From Winkia neuii (GTDB lineage: Bacteria; Actinomycetota; Actinomycetes; Actinomycetales; Actinomycetaceae), in assembly GCF_029011175.1 (NCBI RefSeq), contig NZ_CP118946.1, positions 1,918,680-1,982,679 on the forward strand: 64,000 bases of DNA. The letters run 5' to 3'. Each line of letters opens with the position of its first letter. Position 1 is the first letter of the stretch. The position numbers and the translations under genes were made by a program. Shown here in pieces: positions 1-9,144 of the stretch. The notes under the pieces were generated by a model. The model was not told the origin of the DNA. It worked only from the letters and a program-made list of their open reading frames with translations, and made no database searches.

Positions 1-1079
1 TTTGACAGCAGCTTCAGCCGATCAAAGTCCTCCTTGGCTCCCCAGGTGGAAACAAAGGCGTAGCGGCAAGTCTGCACCTGTGCTTCGTCCGCACCCGCCG
101 TAGCAGATTCTGTAGTTACCAGCGTGTCCCCCAGTGACACCACCGGCTTCGTAGTTTTGCCGAACAGCGACAGCCCACCAATCTGGATGTCACCGGCTAA
201 GTTAGTCACGTGAATACCCTGCGGGATCTGCGGCAATGCTGCCAGTTCAGGTGAGTCTGGGCGCAGCGCCTGCCCACCCCAACCGCGGAATGCATCCACC
301 ACTGGCACGCCAATACAGCCTTCATTCTTTTCGTCCATCTTGGCTGCGCACCCCTTCAGGATTCGATCAGCCAAGCGCACGGGCAAACCAATCAGCGGCG
401 CGTCGCTGGCGCCCTCGATAGTTTCATTCAAGGTGCCCGCAATATCGGAACCCTTGTTGGGTGGGGCAATAGCAACCACGTCGCTCACCGCTTCTTGGGC
501 GGCTGTCGGATCCATTTTGCCGAGCGCCTCACGAATCGCCAGCCCACCCATCGAGTGTGTGACCACTACCGCCGGCTTGCCGTACTGCTTTGCCAGGCAC
601 GAAAGCCCATTAGCCAGCTTGGCGCCAATTTGCGGATCTGTCACCCAGTGCGAACCCACCTGCGAGTAGTCGAAAGTGTAAGGCTGCGCGCCCGGAACCT
701 GCTGTACCAGCCCGATCATCGAAGAGTGAATATCGCCCTTCGCCAGTAGAGTGCCCGCATGGCCGTTGGCTCGCGAGGCTACGTAATGCGAAAAGTAGCC
801 TTCCCGCCCTTCGTCGTGAGCAATCTTAGAGACCCAACCGTGCACGAACACCACGGGGGTTGCTCCCTGAGGATCCTGCTCCGGGATTGGGGTGCCGTCT
901 GGGCGGGTGTCCGATTTTAGAATCTGTGGCCGCTGCACGAACTGCGCACAAGCGTCGGCGTCCACCGCCTTTTTCGAGGGCAATTCTGCAGCTAAAGCCG
1001 GCGCCATTCCCGCCAGCCCTACAGCGCCGGCAGCTGCCGCCGCCAGCAAAGCTTTTGATATTGCAAACCTGCGCTTCAT
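1..1079 (-). CDS. Secreted alpha/beta-hydrolase (lipase/esterase), 3' end cut by window edge
   Basis: Translated from the ATG at 1079 the frame stays open to the window edge (about 359 residues), so the C-terminus is missing. The N-terminus is a clear Sec signal peptide: MKRR, a long Ala/Gly/Leu core, then an ALAAEL-type cleavage region near residue 31. An oxyanion-type VVFVHGW motif lies near residue 77 and the nucleophile elbow THSMGG near residue 176, as in triacylglycerol lipases and esterases of the alpha/beta-hydrolase fold. It probably acts outside the cell on lipids or esters; the substrate cannot be told. The His of the triad could not be assigned with certainty. It is divergent from the ABC transporter genes to its right. 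Confidence 0.8.
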   Translation of the reverse strand, partial: MKRRFAISKALLAAAAAGAVGLAGMAPALAAELPSKKAVDADACAQFVQRPQILKSDTRPDGTPIPEQDPQGATPVVFVHGWVSKIAHDEGREGYFSHYVASRANGHAGTLLAKGDIHSSMIGLVQQVPGAQPYTFDYSQVGSHWVTDPQIGAKLANGLSCLAKQYGKPAVVVTHSMGGLAIREALGKMDPTAAQEAVSDVVAIAPPNKGSDIAGTLNETIEGASDAPLIGLPVRLADRILKGCAAKMDEKNEGCIGVPVVDAFRGWGGQALRPDSPELAALPQIPQGIHVTNLAGDIQIGGLSLFGKTTKPVVSLGDTLVTTESATAGADEAQVQTCRYAFVSTWGAKEDFDRLKLLS

Positions 1080-1394
1080 TGCGCTACTCCTCGTCATTGA
1101 GAACATTGGCTATTTTTCGAAGCTAGCACAGGCCACCCCACCCGGAAACTGTTGGCAAAAATGTGCAAATTATCTGCCAAGTACGCACACTTTCTCACTG
1201 CCAGAGCAAAAAGTGCACCCCCTCCCAACCAGTCACTCCTGCATTATTTAGTATCTGCCAAGGCTGGGCCGAGCCTTAGGCTGCACGTCCGGCCTCTACC
1301 TTCAGACTTCGCCACCGCTAGCGGCACTAATTGGCGTGTTCGCTGCTAGCGCTTTGAAAGGGCAGCCTTTAGGCATCCTTGATAGGTTCGTTCT
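1080..1394. other. Intergenic region between divergent genes
   Basis: This 315-base gap separates the divergent esterase and ABC transporter genes and must hold both promoters. A small hairpin (AAGGCT, loop, AGCCTT) lies near 1260-1278 and a CGCTAGCG palindrome near 1315. I see no convincing -35/-10 pair, RNA gene or conserved operator. Confidence 0.4.
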
Positions 1395-2474
1395 ATGGGA
1401 AAAACCACCAGTGAGCCTTCTTTTTCAAACCCTATTTTGCGACCACTCCAACCTGTTCAGGACGCGGTGATCGAAGCCAGCGATCTGACCAAGGTCTACG
1501 GTCGAGGTTCCAACAAGGTGACGGCCTTAGACCACGTTGATGTGCAGATCGAACGGGGGCGGTTTACGGCCATCATGGGCCCGTCCGGTTCTGGTAAATC
1601 CACTCTTATGCACTGCTTGGCTGGCCTAGACCGCACCACCGGCGGGAAGATCATGCTTGACAACATCGAGGTCACTAGCATGAGCCAATCCCGACTCACG
1701 AAGCTACGCCGCGACCGCATCGGCTTCATCTTCCAGTCCTTCAACCTAATTCCCACGCTCAGCGCCGAAGAGAACATCACGCTGCCGGCAGACGTGGCCC
1801 ACCGCAAGCTCGATCCGGAACGTTTCAACACGGTAGTCGATCAGATGGGGCTCCGCGAACGCCTGGCGCACCGGCCCGCCGAACTGTCCGGTGGTCAGCA
1901 GCAAAGGGTGGCTTGTGCCCGCGCCCTGGTTGGGGAACCTGCGGTGGTCTTTGCCGACGAACCCACCGGAAACCTAGATTCGACCTCGACCCGGCAAGTA
2001 CTAGATCGCCTGCGCGGGGCCGTCGACTCCTTCGGACAGACGGTAGTAATGGTGACGCACGAACCCGATGCGGCCGCCTACGCAGACCGGGTGCTATTCC
2101 TGGTGGACGGCAAGGTGGTTGCCCAGCTCGATGACCCGAACCCCGATTCGGTATTAGACGCTTTGCGCGAGCTCAATTCCGCCGAGGCGAAGGCCGATTC
2201 CTCTGCAAAGAGCGAGCCTGGTCGGCAGGCTGCCCCCGCCGATTCAACACCGCCTAGCCGCGAATCTGCCGGTTCTAGTCCGGCCACTCCTGCCCTGGTG
2301 GAAAAAGAAGATGCTCAGGTTCAGCCCGAGGAGCCGCAGCAGGTACCTACCGCTCCTGTCCGTCATGGCTCACATGTGTCTTCGCGCGGGTTTGACGCTC
2401 CCCCGGAACCGACCCCGCCCTCCGGAGAGATCCCTCTGGTATTTCCCCCGCGCGCTCGCCGGAAGAATAAGTGA
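1395..2474 (+). CDS. ABC transporter ATP-binding protein, MacB/LolD type
   Basis: The protein has 359 residues. An ATPase domain of about 230 residues shows Walker A GPSGSGKST, signature LSGGQQQR and Walker B VVFADEPTGN, the latter two being typical of the MacB/LolD/FtsE class that works with FtsX-fold permeases. It should energise the permease encoded next, whose start overlaps its stop (TGATG). The last 100 or so residues form a Pro/Glu/Ser-rich tail absent from the usual 220-250 residue family member; it is probably disordered. The substrate is unknown: lipoprotein, peptide or antibiotic export and envelope stress functions are all possible for the family. Confidence 0.9.
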   Translation: MGKTTSEPSFSNPILRPLQPVQDAVIEASDLTKVYGRGSNKVTALDHVDVQIERGRFTAIMGPSGSGKSTLMHCLAGLDRTTGGKIMLDNIEVTSMSQSRLTKLRRDRIGFIFQSFNLIPTLSAEENITLPADVAHRKLDPERFNTVVDQMGLRERLAHRPAELSGGQQQRVACARALVGEPAVVFADEPTGNLDSTSTRQVLDRLRGAVDSFGQTVVMVTHEPDAAAYADRVLFLVDGKVVAQLDDPNPDSVLDALRELNSAEAKADSSAKSEPGRQAAPADSTPPSRESAGSSPATPALVEKEDAQVQPEEPQQVPTAPVRHGSHVSSRGFDAPPEPTPPSGEIPLVFPPRARRKNK

Positions 2475-5029
2475 TGCTGAAAGTAACTCTGCGCGGAATT
2501 AAGGCCCACTTTGGCCGCTTTCTACTAACCATGTTGGCGGTTGCCCTGGGCATCGCCTTCCTCTCGGGCACCCTATCCCTGCGGCAGGTGCTCGATTCCA
2601 ACTTCAAGTCGCTTACCGCTTCCTCGCGTACGGCGGACATCTACGTGGTTGGACCGAAGATCTCTAGCTCCTCCTCCCCGCTGACCATGCGCGATCAAGT
2701 CCCCCTTGACCTGCAGGAAAAGGTGCAAAAAGTGCAGGGCGTATCCGAGGTGCGCCCCTACTACGTTTCCATTGCGGTGCTCATGAAGCAGGACGGCACT
2801 CCGCTACGGACTGCCGGTACGGCCACCGCCCAGGTGGTAGAGCCCGGCCCCGGTGGCCCCAAACTGGTAAGTGGGAAGGCCCCGGCTAAGAATCAGGTAG
2901 CTATCCCCCACAAGGACGCGAAAAAGCTAGGAGTCAAGATCGGCGACAAGGTGAAGTTTGTCGTCGAGGGCACTCCCTTAGACTTCACCGTCAGCGGTTT
3001 TTACAAGCTGCCCATAGATATTCAGGCCTACCAGATCGTCTACATGAATCCCGAGCAAGCCAGATCACTACTGGGTGCTTCCGGCAAATCCATGTACCTG
3101 TCGGTCAGCAAAAATAAGGGCGCCAGCACTACGGCGGTAGTCCACAACATCAATAAGGTTCTGGACCGCGGCACCGAGGCGATGACGGCCTCGAAGCTGG
3201 CAGACGAGGACAACAAGACCATCGACCAGGTCCTCGGTTTCGTCAATACCTTCCTGCTCGTGTTCGTCCTTCTTGCCCTGTTTGTTGGCACCTTCATCAT
3301 TGGCAATACTTTCCAGATGTCGGTGAAGGCCCGTACCAAGGAATTTGCCCTGATGAGGGCGGTCGGGGTTTCGTCGGGCCAGATCTTCCTTTCCGTAGCG
3401 CTCGAGTCGGTAGTAATCGGCCTGATTGGCTCCATCATTGGTGTTGCTTTGGGCGCCGGCTTGCTGGCAGCTATGGGAGCACTAATCTCCGCCGCCGGGC
3501 TGCCTCTCAAGGTCGGAGGAGCCATGTCGCTGGGCATCATCTTGCTCTCGATGGCCATCGGCACCGTCGTCACCGTTCTGGGTGCACTATTGCCTGCTCG
3601 GCATGCGGCTTCCATTGCGCCTATCGAGGCAATGCGCACCGCCGAGGGCGCAAACGAAAAGCCCCTCACTTTGCGCACTATTGTTGGCGTCATTCTTACC
3701 GCCGCCGGTTTGTTCCTGACCTGGACGGCTGCCACCGGCAAGGTCACTTTCAGCCAGCCCGGCATCATGCTGGGCGTTGGGGCAGCAGCCCTGCTGTTTG
3801 GAATCATCGCGTTGCTGCCTATTCTTGCTAGGCCGATCGCGTGGCTGCTGGCTTGGCCGCTGCGAATCTTCCGGCCACACGGACGCCTTGGCCTGCGCAA
3901 TGTGCTGCGATCTCCGCGCCGCATCGCTTCCACTGCCGGTGCACTACTGATTGGCATGGCCCTGGTTTCGGCCGGGTCCACGTTGGCGTCCTCGGTGCGC
4001 GATTCGACCGCGGATCAGATGAAAAATGAACTGAAGGCGTCGCTGATAGTGCGCACTATCGAGGGCGTAAAACCCACTGCCCTGACCAAGCCTGTGAAGG
4101 ATAAGATTCTGCAGGTCGAGGGCGTCAAGTCGCTAAACGATTCGCTCCAGATGGGCGTTGCTGCCGGCTATGGGCCAAAGCAAACTGCGCAGGATGCTTC
4201 CCCCTTGTTGCTCGGTAGATTCGACGCAGATGCCATGGCTAAAGACTTGAATCTGGCAGTCACCGCCGGCAAGATCGCCAACCTGGGCGAAGGCAAGATT
4301 GCGCTCTCGGATAGCGCCGACAAGGACATGAAGGTGGGCACCAAGGTCCACGTGATTGGCAGTAGCGGCACGCCGCGCGAATTGACGGTGGTTGCCCGCT
4401 ACGATTCCGCAGTTCTTCGCACTACCGGACTGGTCAGCCCTGCCGAGGCCGACAACATTGGTCTTTCCCAAACCGTTTCCGGCAACGCGTTCTTGCGGGT
4501 GAACGATCCGAAGGATCACAAACAAGTTGAGCGTATCCAGAAGGACGTGCAGGACATTCTGAAGAAGACTTACACTTTCGAGGTCATGACTCCTGCCGAA
4601 CTGGATTCGGCCACCGAAGCTGGAATTAACCAGACCATGGGCATCTTGTATGGCCTGCTTGGCCTGTCCATCGTCATCGCGATCTTGGGAATCATCAACA
4701 CCCTGTCGCTTTCCGTTTCGGAACGCACCCGCGAGATTGGCCTGATGAGGGCGGTGGGCATGTCCCGGCTAGGTATTGCCGGAACCATCACCATCGAGTC
4801 GGTGCTGATCACCATCTTCGGCGCACTCACCGGCATCATTACCGGTTGCTACCTGGGGTGGGCGCTGCTGAAGTATTTGGGTTCTTCTGGGATCAACACC
4901 ATTTCTATTCCGTGGCCAACCATCGCGATCCTGGCCGTCGGCTCTATCCTGGTTGGCATCATCGCGGCAATAATCCCTGCCGCCAGCGCTTCTCGCAAGC
5001 CCATCCTGGACGCAATCACCGAAGAATAG
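2474..5029 (+). CDS. ABC transporter permease, FtsX/MacB fold, two permease modules
   Basis: This membrane protein of about 850 residues starts at the ATG overlapping the ATPase stop; a GTG one codon upstream is an alternative. The order is an N-terminal membrane helix (FLLTMLAVALGIAFL), an extracytoplasmic MacB_PCD-like domain (about residues 40-240), three helices with an FtsX core (EFALMRAVGVSSGQIF), a further helix pair, a second extracytoplasmic domain, and a second FtsX core (EIGLMRAVGMSRLGI) with C-terminal helices. Two FtsX modules in one chain are usual for actinobacterial DUF214-type permeases. With the preceding ATPase it makes a complete type VII ABC system at the membrane. The substrate is unknown. 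Confidence 0.9.
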   Translation: MLKVTLRGIKAHFGRFLLTMLAVALGIAFLSGTLSLRQVLDSNFKSLTASSRTADIYVVGPKISSSSSPLTMRDQVPLDLQEKVQKVQGVSEVRPYYVSIAVLMKQDGTPLRTAGTATAQVVEPGPGGPKLVSGKAPAKNQVAIPHKDAKKLGVKIGDKVKFVVEGTPLDFTVSGFYKLPIDIQAYQIVYMNPEQARSLLGASGKSMYLSVSKNKGASTTAVVHNINKVLDRGTEAMTASKLADEDNKTIDQVLGFVNTFLLVFVLLALFVGTFIIGNTFQMSVKARTKEFALMRAVGVSSGQIFLSVALESVVIGLIGSIIGVALGAGLLAAMGALISAAGLPLKVGGAMSLGIILLSMAIGTVVTVLGALLPARHAASIAPIEAMRTAEGANEKPLTLRTIVGVILTAAGLFLTWTAATGKVTFSQPGIMLGVGAAALLFGIIALLPILARPIAWLLAWPLRIFRPHGRLGLRNVLRSPRRIASTAGALLIGMALVSAGSTLASSVRDSTADQMKNELKASLIVRTIEGVKPTALTKPVKDKILQVEGVKSLNDSLQMGVAAGYGPKQTAQDASPLLLGRFDADAMAKDLNLAVTAGKIANLGEGKIALSDSADKDMKVGTKVHVIGSSGTPRELTVVARYDSAVLRTTGLVSPAEADNIGLSQTVSGNAFLRVNDPKDHKQVERIQKDVQDILKKTYTFEVMTPAELDSATEAGINQTMGILYGLLGLSIVIAILGIINTLSLSVSERTREIGLMRAVGMSRLGIAGTITIESVLITIFGALTGIITGCYLGWALLKYLGSSGINTISIPWPTIAILAVGSILVGIIAAIIPAASASRKPILDAITEE

Positions 5030-5138
5030 GGGGGTACCTTCCCAGGCCATAAGCTCACAAAAAACATGCAAAAGGCGATAACTTTCTTAAATAGTGGCAA
5101 AATGATGCCAGTACGTACAGTAAGCCTAGGAGGCCAAT

Positions 5139-5615
5139 GTGACTAGTCCTTCCGTAGACCCAAAGGCGAATGCAGGCAGCACCGCCGCCCCAACCAACAC
5201 AGCTAAACCTATCCGCACTCAGTCCGGATCTTCGTTGGGGGAACTATTTTCGAAGCTATCTGACCAGGTGCACACTCTTGTGCAAGGCGAAATCGACCTG
5301 GCTAAAGCCAAGGCCACTGTCATGGCCAAGAAGTGCGGCACCGGTGGCGCACTGCTAGCAGTTGCAGGCGTACTAGCCCTTTACATGCTCGGCATTTTGC
5401 TGTGGGCAGCCATATACGGCATTGGCGTAGCACTGCCTATGTGGGCATCTTGCCTGATCGTGGCCGGTGTGCTGCTAGTTATTATTCTTATTCTGGCGCT
5501 GGTCGGCCTCTCTCAACTGAAGAAGGGCACCAAGGACAAGCCGGATCCACAAAAGGGTTTCAAACAATCTATCGACGCGGCTAAGACCGGAGCACAGAAG
5601 GGACTAGGCAAGTGA
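5139..5615 (+). CDS. Phage-holin-like superfamily III (DUF1469) membrane protein
   Basis: This 158-residue protein starts at a GTG six bases after a strong AGGAGG ribosome site. After a polar, Ala/Thr-rich N-terminus comes SLGELFSKLSDQVHTLVQGEIDLAKAK in outline (an amphipathic helix), then two long hydrophobic helices separated by a short loop, and a Lys-rich tail. This matches the actinobacterial DUF1469 or 'holin superfamily III' family, which is chromosomal and not phage lysis machinery despite the name. Its GTGA overlap with the next gene (DUF3618) is a common pairing in actinobacteria. It is probably a cell-envelope protein; its function is not established. Confidence 0.8.
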   Translation: MTSPSVDPKANAGSTAAPTNTAKPIRTQSGSSLGELFSKLSDQVHTLVQGEIDLAKAKATVMAKKCGTGGALLAVAGVLALYMLGILLWAAIYGIGVALPMWASCLIVAGVLLVIILILALVGLSQLKKGTKDKPDPQKGFKQSIDAAKTGAQKGLGK

Positions 5616-5929
5616 GCGACAATCGCACCCCCGAACAGATCGAAGAAGAACTGCGGCGTGCTCGCCAGGATATGCAGGACACTGTGGATCAGCTGGCAGC
5701 CCAGCTCGACCCCAAGGTGAAGGTCCAGGAATTTAAGGACACTGCCAAGGTAAAGAGCCAGGAGTTCAAAGAGAGCGCCAAAGTCAAGGGCCAGGAAGCA
5801 AAAGTGAAAGCACAATCACTTTTCGAGGCTGCTCAGGCTGGCGACACGAAGGCTATCGGCACAATTGCCGGTGCAGCTGGAGCCCTAATTACCGCTTTGG
5901 GAATTGCCTATTTTGCCAAGCGAAACTAA
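5612..5929 (+). CDS. DUF3618 family protein
   Basis: This 105-residue protein opens with a conserved-looking stretch (TPEQIEEELRRAR then MQDTVDQLAAQLDPK) typical of DUF3618. A charged Lys/Glu region follows with near-repeats of KVKGQEFKES-like units, probably a coiled coil. One C-terminal membrane helix (AAGALITALGIAYFAKR) ends the chain. It overlaps the DUF1469 gene by four bases, so the two are translationally coupled. It is likely a tail-anchored membrane protein with its helical part in the cytoplasm. No biochemical role is known to me. Confidence 0.8.
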   Translation: MSDNRTPEQIEEELRRARQDMQDTVDQLAAQLDPKVKVQEFKDTAKVKSQEFKESAKVKGQEAKVKAQSLFEAAQAGDTKAIGTIAGAAGALITALGIAYFAKRN

Positions 5930-6082
5930 CCATTTCTTTACGCGAACATGGGTTCGCCACAAGCATATGGTTAGCGTAAGGGTGCAACGAAGTTGTACCC
6001 TATAGACACGAAACATTTAAGTTGAACATCCGGGACGCACGTTTGTGCCTTCCCGACGAGAAGAATAGAGGGGGTCGACCCC

Positions 6083-6328
6083 ATGGGGCGCGGCCGTCAG
6101 AAGGCGAAACAGCGTAAGGTTGCACGTAAGCTGAAGTATTTCAGCACTGATACAGATTACGCGGCATTGCAGCGCGAACTTGCGGCTCAACGTGGCGAGA
6201 CCATTGATACGGACGACCAAGGGTCGTACGAGGATGATCCGTACGCAAAATACGCCGATAAGTACGCAGATATGTATGCTGACGACGACGCTGATGACTG
6301 GGAAGACTGGGCATCGGCACACCGCTGA
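6083..6328 (+). CDS. DUF3073 family protein
   Basis: An 81-residue protein with the near-invariant actinobacterial N-terminus MGRGRQKAKQRKVARKLKY, followed by a region rich in Asp/Tyr and ending DDWEDWASAHR. The basic N-terminus and very acidic C-terminus are characteristic of DUF3073, a small conserved family usually found near purine genes, as here beside purM. The basic head suggests nucleic-acid or ribosome binding, which is inference. A strong bidirectional terminator follows the stop codon. Confidence 0.85.
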   Translation: MGRGRQKAKQRKVARKLKYFSTDTDYAALQRELAAQRGETIDTDDQGSYEDDPYAKYADKYADMYADDDADDWEDWASAHR

Positions 6329-6335
6329 TTAGTAT

Positions 6336-6372
6336 TTTTGGTGGCCCGACCTGTTAGGTCGGGCCACCAAAA
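6336..6372. terminator. Bidirectional rho-independent terminator
   Basis: A perfect 16-bp inverted repeat (TTTTGGTGGCCCGACC and its complement) surrounds a TGTTA loop, so both orientations end in a run of T. It lies between the convergent DUF3073 and purM genes and should stop transcription from both sides. Confidence 0.9.
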
Positions 6373-6448
6373 CGTTTAAGCCCTAAAGTTCCACATTCCG
6401 CGTCGCCTGCTAGAAGCATCGGCCAATGGCAGCCGCATACGTTGCCAA

Positions 6449-7555
6449 TCAGGCGAGGGCGTAGCTACCAGTTAGCACTACCTTGCCGCCCTTTACGCCT
6501 TTCGCTTCAGAGATGACGCGTCCGGTAGCGGTAGGATCGGATTCAACCTGACCCAGAATTGCAGACTCGCAGCCTGCCTGGCGGGCGCATTCGCGCACGG
6601 CATCCACGCTGTCTGGAGCGCACACAGCAACCATGCCGATGCCCAAGTTCAATGTCATTTCTAGATCGTCCCAGGAAACATTGCCCTGAGTGCGCACCCA
6701 GTCAAAAACTGCAGGCACCTTCCAAGAACCGCGGTCTACAACGGCTCCCAACTCTAGCGGCAGGACGCGGGCCAGATTTGCTGCCAGACCACCGCCGGTC
6801 ACGTGGGACAGAGCGTGCAGGCCTTCGACGCCGACCTCGTCCTTAATCTGCAGGCAGAGGCGCGAGTAGAGGCGAGTGGGTTCTAACAATTCCTCGCCTA
6901 ACGTGCGCCCGAATTGTGCCACCTGCGCGTGCAGATCGGCCTTAGAAACCTCGAGCACGCGCCTGACTAGCGAGTACCCGTTCGAGTGCAGCCCGGAAGC
7001 GGCAAGCCCAACCAGCACGTCCGATTCGCGAACACGGTCGGCACCAAGCATCTGGTCGGCCTCGACAACACCCGTCGCAGCCCCAGCAATGTCGTAATCG
7101 TCGGCACCCATCATCCCAGGATGCTCGGCGGTTTCCCCACCCAGCAACGGAGTGTCAACGGCGGCACATGCCTCGGCTACCCCACGCACAATGTCTGCGA
7201 TGCGCTGCGGCTGCACATGCCCGCAAGCAATGTAGTCAGTCATCAGAAGAGGGCGTGCCCCCACTACCGCAATATCGTCTACCACCATGCCGACCAGGTC
7301 CTGGCCGATCGTGTCGTGAATATCCAGGGCCTGCGCAATAGCGATCTTCGTGCCTACCCCGTCAGTAGACGTGGTCAGGTACGGCTTCTTCATACCTGCC
7401 AGGGCAGAAGCGTCGACCATACCGGCGAAACCGCCGATACCGCCAACCACCTGCGGGGTGAAGGTGCGCGAAACGGCCTCCTTCATCAGTTCTACGGCCT
7501 GGTCGCCAGCAGCGGTGTCAACTCCCGCAGAAGCGTAGGTGATTTCTTCAGACAT
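6449..7555 (-). CDS. purM: Phosphoribosylformylglycinamidine cyclo-ligase (AIR synthetase)
   Basis: This 368-residue protein catalyses the ATP-dependent closure of formylglycinamidine ribonucleotide to aminoimidazole ribonucleotide in purine synthesis. It starts ITYASAGVDTAAGDQAVELM and shows the family signatures STDGVGTK, MVVDDIAVVGARPLLMTDYIA, LLGGETAEHPGMM and GLHSNGYSLVR. Length and motifs indicate an intact enzyme. It lies 17 bases downstream of purF on the same strand, so the two are almost certainly cotranscribed. No purine operator could be identified by eye. Confidence 0.97.
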   Translation of the reverse strand: MSEEITYASAGVDTAAGDQAVELMKEAVSRTFTPQVVGGIGGFAGMVDASALAGMKKPYLTTSTDGVGTKIAIAQALDIHDTIGQDLVGMVVDDIAVVGARPLLMTDYIACGHVQPQRIADIVRGVAEACAAVDTPLLGGETAEHPGMMGADDYDIAGAATGVVEADQMLGADRVRESDVLVGLAASGLHSNGYSLVRRVLEVSKADLHAQVAQFGRTLGEELLEPTRLYSRLCLQIKDEVGVEGLHALSHVTGGGLAANLARVLPLELGAVVDRGSWKVPAVFDWVRTQGNVSWDDLEMTLNLGIGMVAVCAPDSVDAVRECARQAGCESAILGQVESDPTATGRVISEAKGVKGGKVVLTGSYALA

Positions 7556-7572
7556 GAGTGCCCTTTCTTAGA

Positions 7573-9144
7573 TTATTCGGCCCAGACCTGCTGGCTGGTA
7601 ACCGCGCCCTTACCGCCGGGGACAGGGGTGCCCGCGGGGATGGAAATTGGGTAGTCCCCATTGAAGCAGGCCATGCACAGGGTGGAAGGATCCTGCCCGG
7701 AAGCCTTGACCATGCCGTCAATACTCAGGTAACCAAGCGAATCGGCCTGAATAGACTCGCAAATCTGGTCAGTATTCATAGATGCGGCAATCAGTTCGGC
7801 GCGAGTAGCAAAGTCGATGCCGAAGAAACAGGGCCACAGCACGGGCGGGGAAGAGATGCGCACGTGCACTTCGGCAGCGCCGGCCTCGCGCAACATGGAC
7901 ACGACCTGCCGCTGCGTATTGCCGCGCACAATCGAGTCATCTACCACGATCAAGCGCTTGCCCTCAATAATTTCGCGGATCGGATTCAGTTTCAGCCGAA
8001 TGCCGCGCTGACGCATGATCTGGGTGGGCTGAATGAATGTGCGGCCCACATACGCGTTCTTGACCAGGCCTTGCTGGAACGGGATACCGCTTTCTTCGGC
8101 ATACCCAATGGCAGCGGGCGTGCCCGAGTCCGGGGTTGCCATAACCAAGTCGGCCTCTACCGGGTGTTCCTTGGCTAGTGCCGCCCCCATTTCGCGGCGG
8201 GACTGGATGATGGACCGACCTCCGATGCGAGTGTCAGGACGGGCCAGGTACACGTATTCGAAGGCGCACACGTTCGGAGTGGACTTCGCAAAACGGTAGG
8301 ACCGCACCCCCGAGTGGTCGATCGAGATCAATTCGCCGGGCTCTATTTCGCGAACCACGGTAGCGCCCACAATGTCGAGGGCGGCGGTTTCCGATGCCAG
8401 GGCCCACCCATGCGGTAGCCGGCCCAGCACAAACGGACGCACCCCGTGCGGGTCACGGGCGGCGTACAGGTGTTGCTCGTCCATGAACACGAGCGAGAAG
8501 GCACCCTTCAGATGAGGCAGGACGCGGAGTGCAGATTCAATCAGCGGCGCTGGCGCCTCGCCTACAAAGGTGTCGTTTGCGCCCTTGATGCGCGCCCCCT
8601 CTATGCCGCCCTCGGGCAATTCCCACCCGATCTGCGAAAGTTTGTCACCTGAGCCTAACAGCGCGTTGATAAGCGCGGTGTCTGTAGAAGCACCCCGAGC
8701 TACCTCTCCACGCGATCCCAGCTTGTTCATTACGATCTCGCGTAGCTGCTTCGTGTTCGTCAGGTTGCCGTTATGGGCCAGGGCGAGCGTGCCCGTGCCA
8801 GAGGGGCCAAGCGTAGGCTGAGCGTTTTCCCACACGTCCGCCCCAGTGGTGGCGTAACGCGCGTGCCCAATGGCCGCATGCCCCTTCAGCCCTTCTAGAG
8901 CCTGGTCGTTAAATACCTGGCTGACTAGCCCCAAATCCTTGTACACCAGGATCTTTTCGCCATTCGAGGTGGCGATACCGGCCGATTGCTGGCCGCGGTG
9001 CTGCAGGGCGTAGATGCCGAAATAAGTTAACCTAGAAACGTCCTCTTCTGGAGCCCAAACTCCGAATACGCCGCACTGATCTTGTGGTGCAGGGTCATCG
9101 TGGGGATCCAAAGAATGGCTCAGATTGCCGTCGCCGCGTATCAC
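7573..9144 (-). CDS. purF: Amidophosphoribosyltransferase
   Basis: The first committed enzyme of purine synthesis, transferring ammonia from glutamine to PRPP. A propeptide of about 23 residues precedes the N-terminal nucleophile Cys24 (DQCGVFGVW). Glutaminase motifs (YALQHRGQQSAGI), the PRPP loop (VVDDSIVRGNT) and late cysteines (PCFFGID and CMACFNGD) are all present, pointing to the self-processed iron-sulfur class known from Bacillus. The start is a GTG whose bases overlap the stop of the upstream glycosidase gene (GTGA); the purM gene follows. 523 residues is normal for the family. Confidence 0.97.
   Translation of the reverse strand: MIRGDGNLSHSLDPHDDPAPQDQCGVFGVWAPEEDVSRLTYFGIYALQHRGQQSAGIATSNGEKILVYKDLGLVSQVFNDQALEGLKGHAAIGHARYATTGADVWENAQPTLGPSGTGTLALAHNGNLTNTKQLREIVMNKLGSRGEVARGASTDTALINALLGSGDKLSQIGWELPEGGIEGARIKGANDTFVGEAPAPLIESALRVLPHLKGAFSLVFMDEQHLYAARDPHGVRPFVLGRLPHGWALASETAALDIVGATVVREIEPGELISIDHSGVRSYRFAKSTPNVCAFEYVYLARPDTRIGGRSIIQSRREMGAALAKEHPVEADLVMATPDSGTPAAIGYAEESGIPFQQGLVKNAYVGRTFIQPTQIMRQRGIRLKLNPIREIIEGKRLIVVDDSIVRGNTQRQVVSMLREAGAAEVHVRISSPPVLWPCFFGIDFATRAELIAASMNTDQICESIQADSLGYLSIDGMVKASGQDPSTLCMACFNGDYPISIPAGTPVPGGKGAVTSQQVWAE

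Noticed and set aside
3040..3981. Long minus-strand frame of 313 codons inside the permease gene
   Set aside because: Shadow of the FtsX permease on the other strand; composition is Arg/Ser/Pro rich with no recognisable motif.
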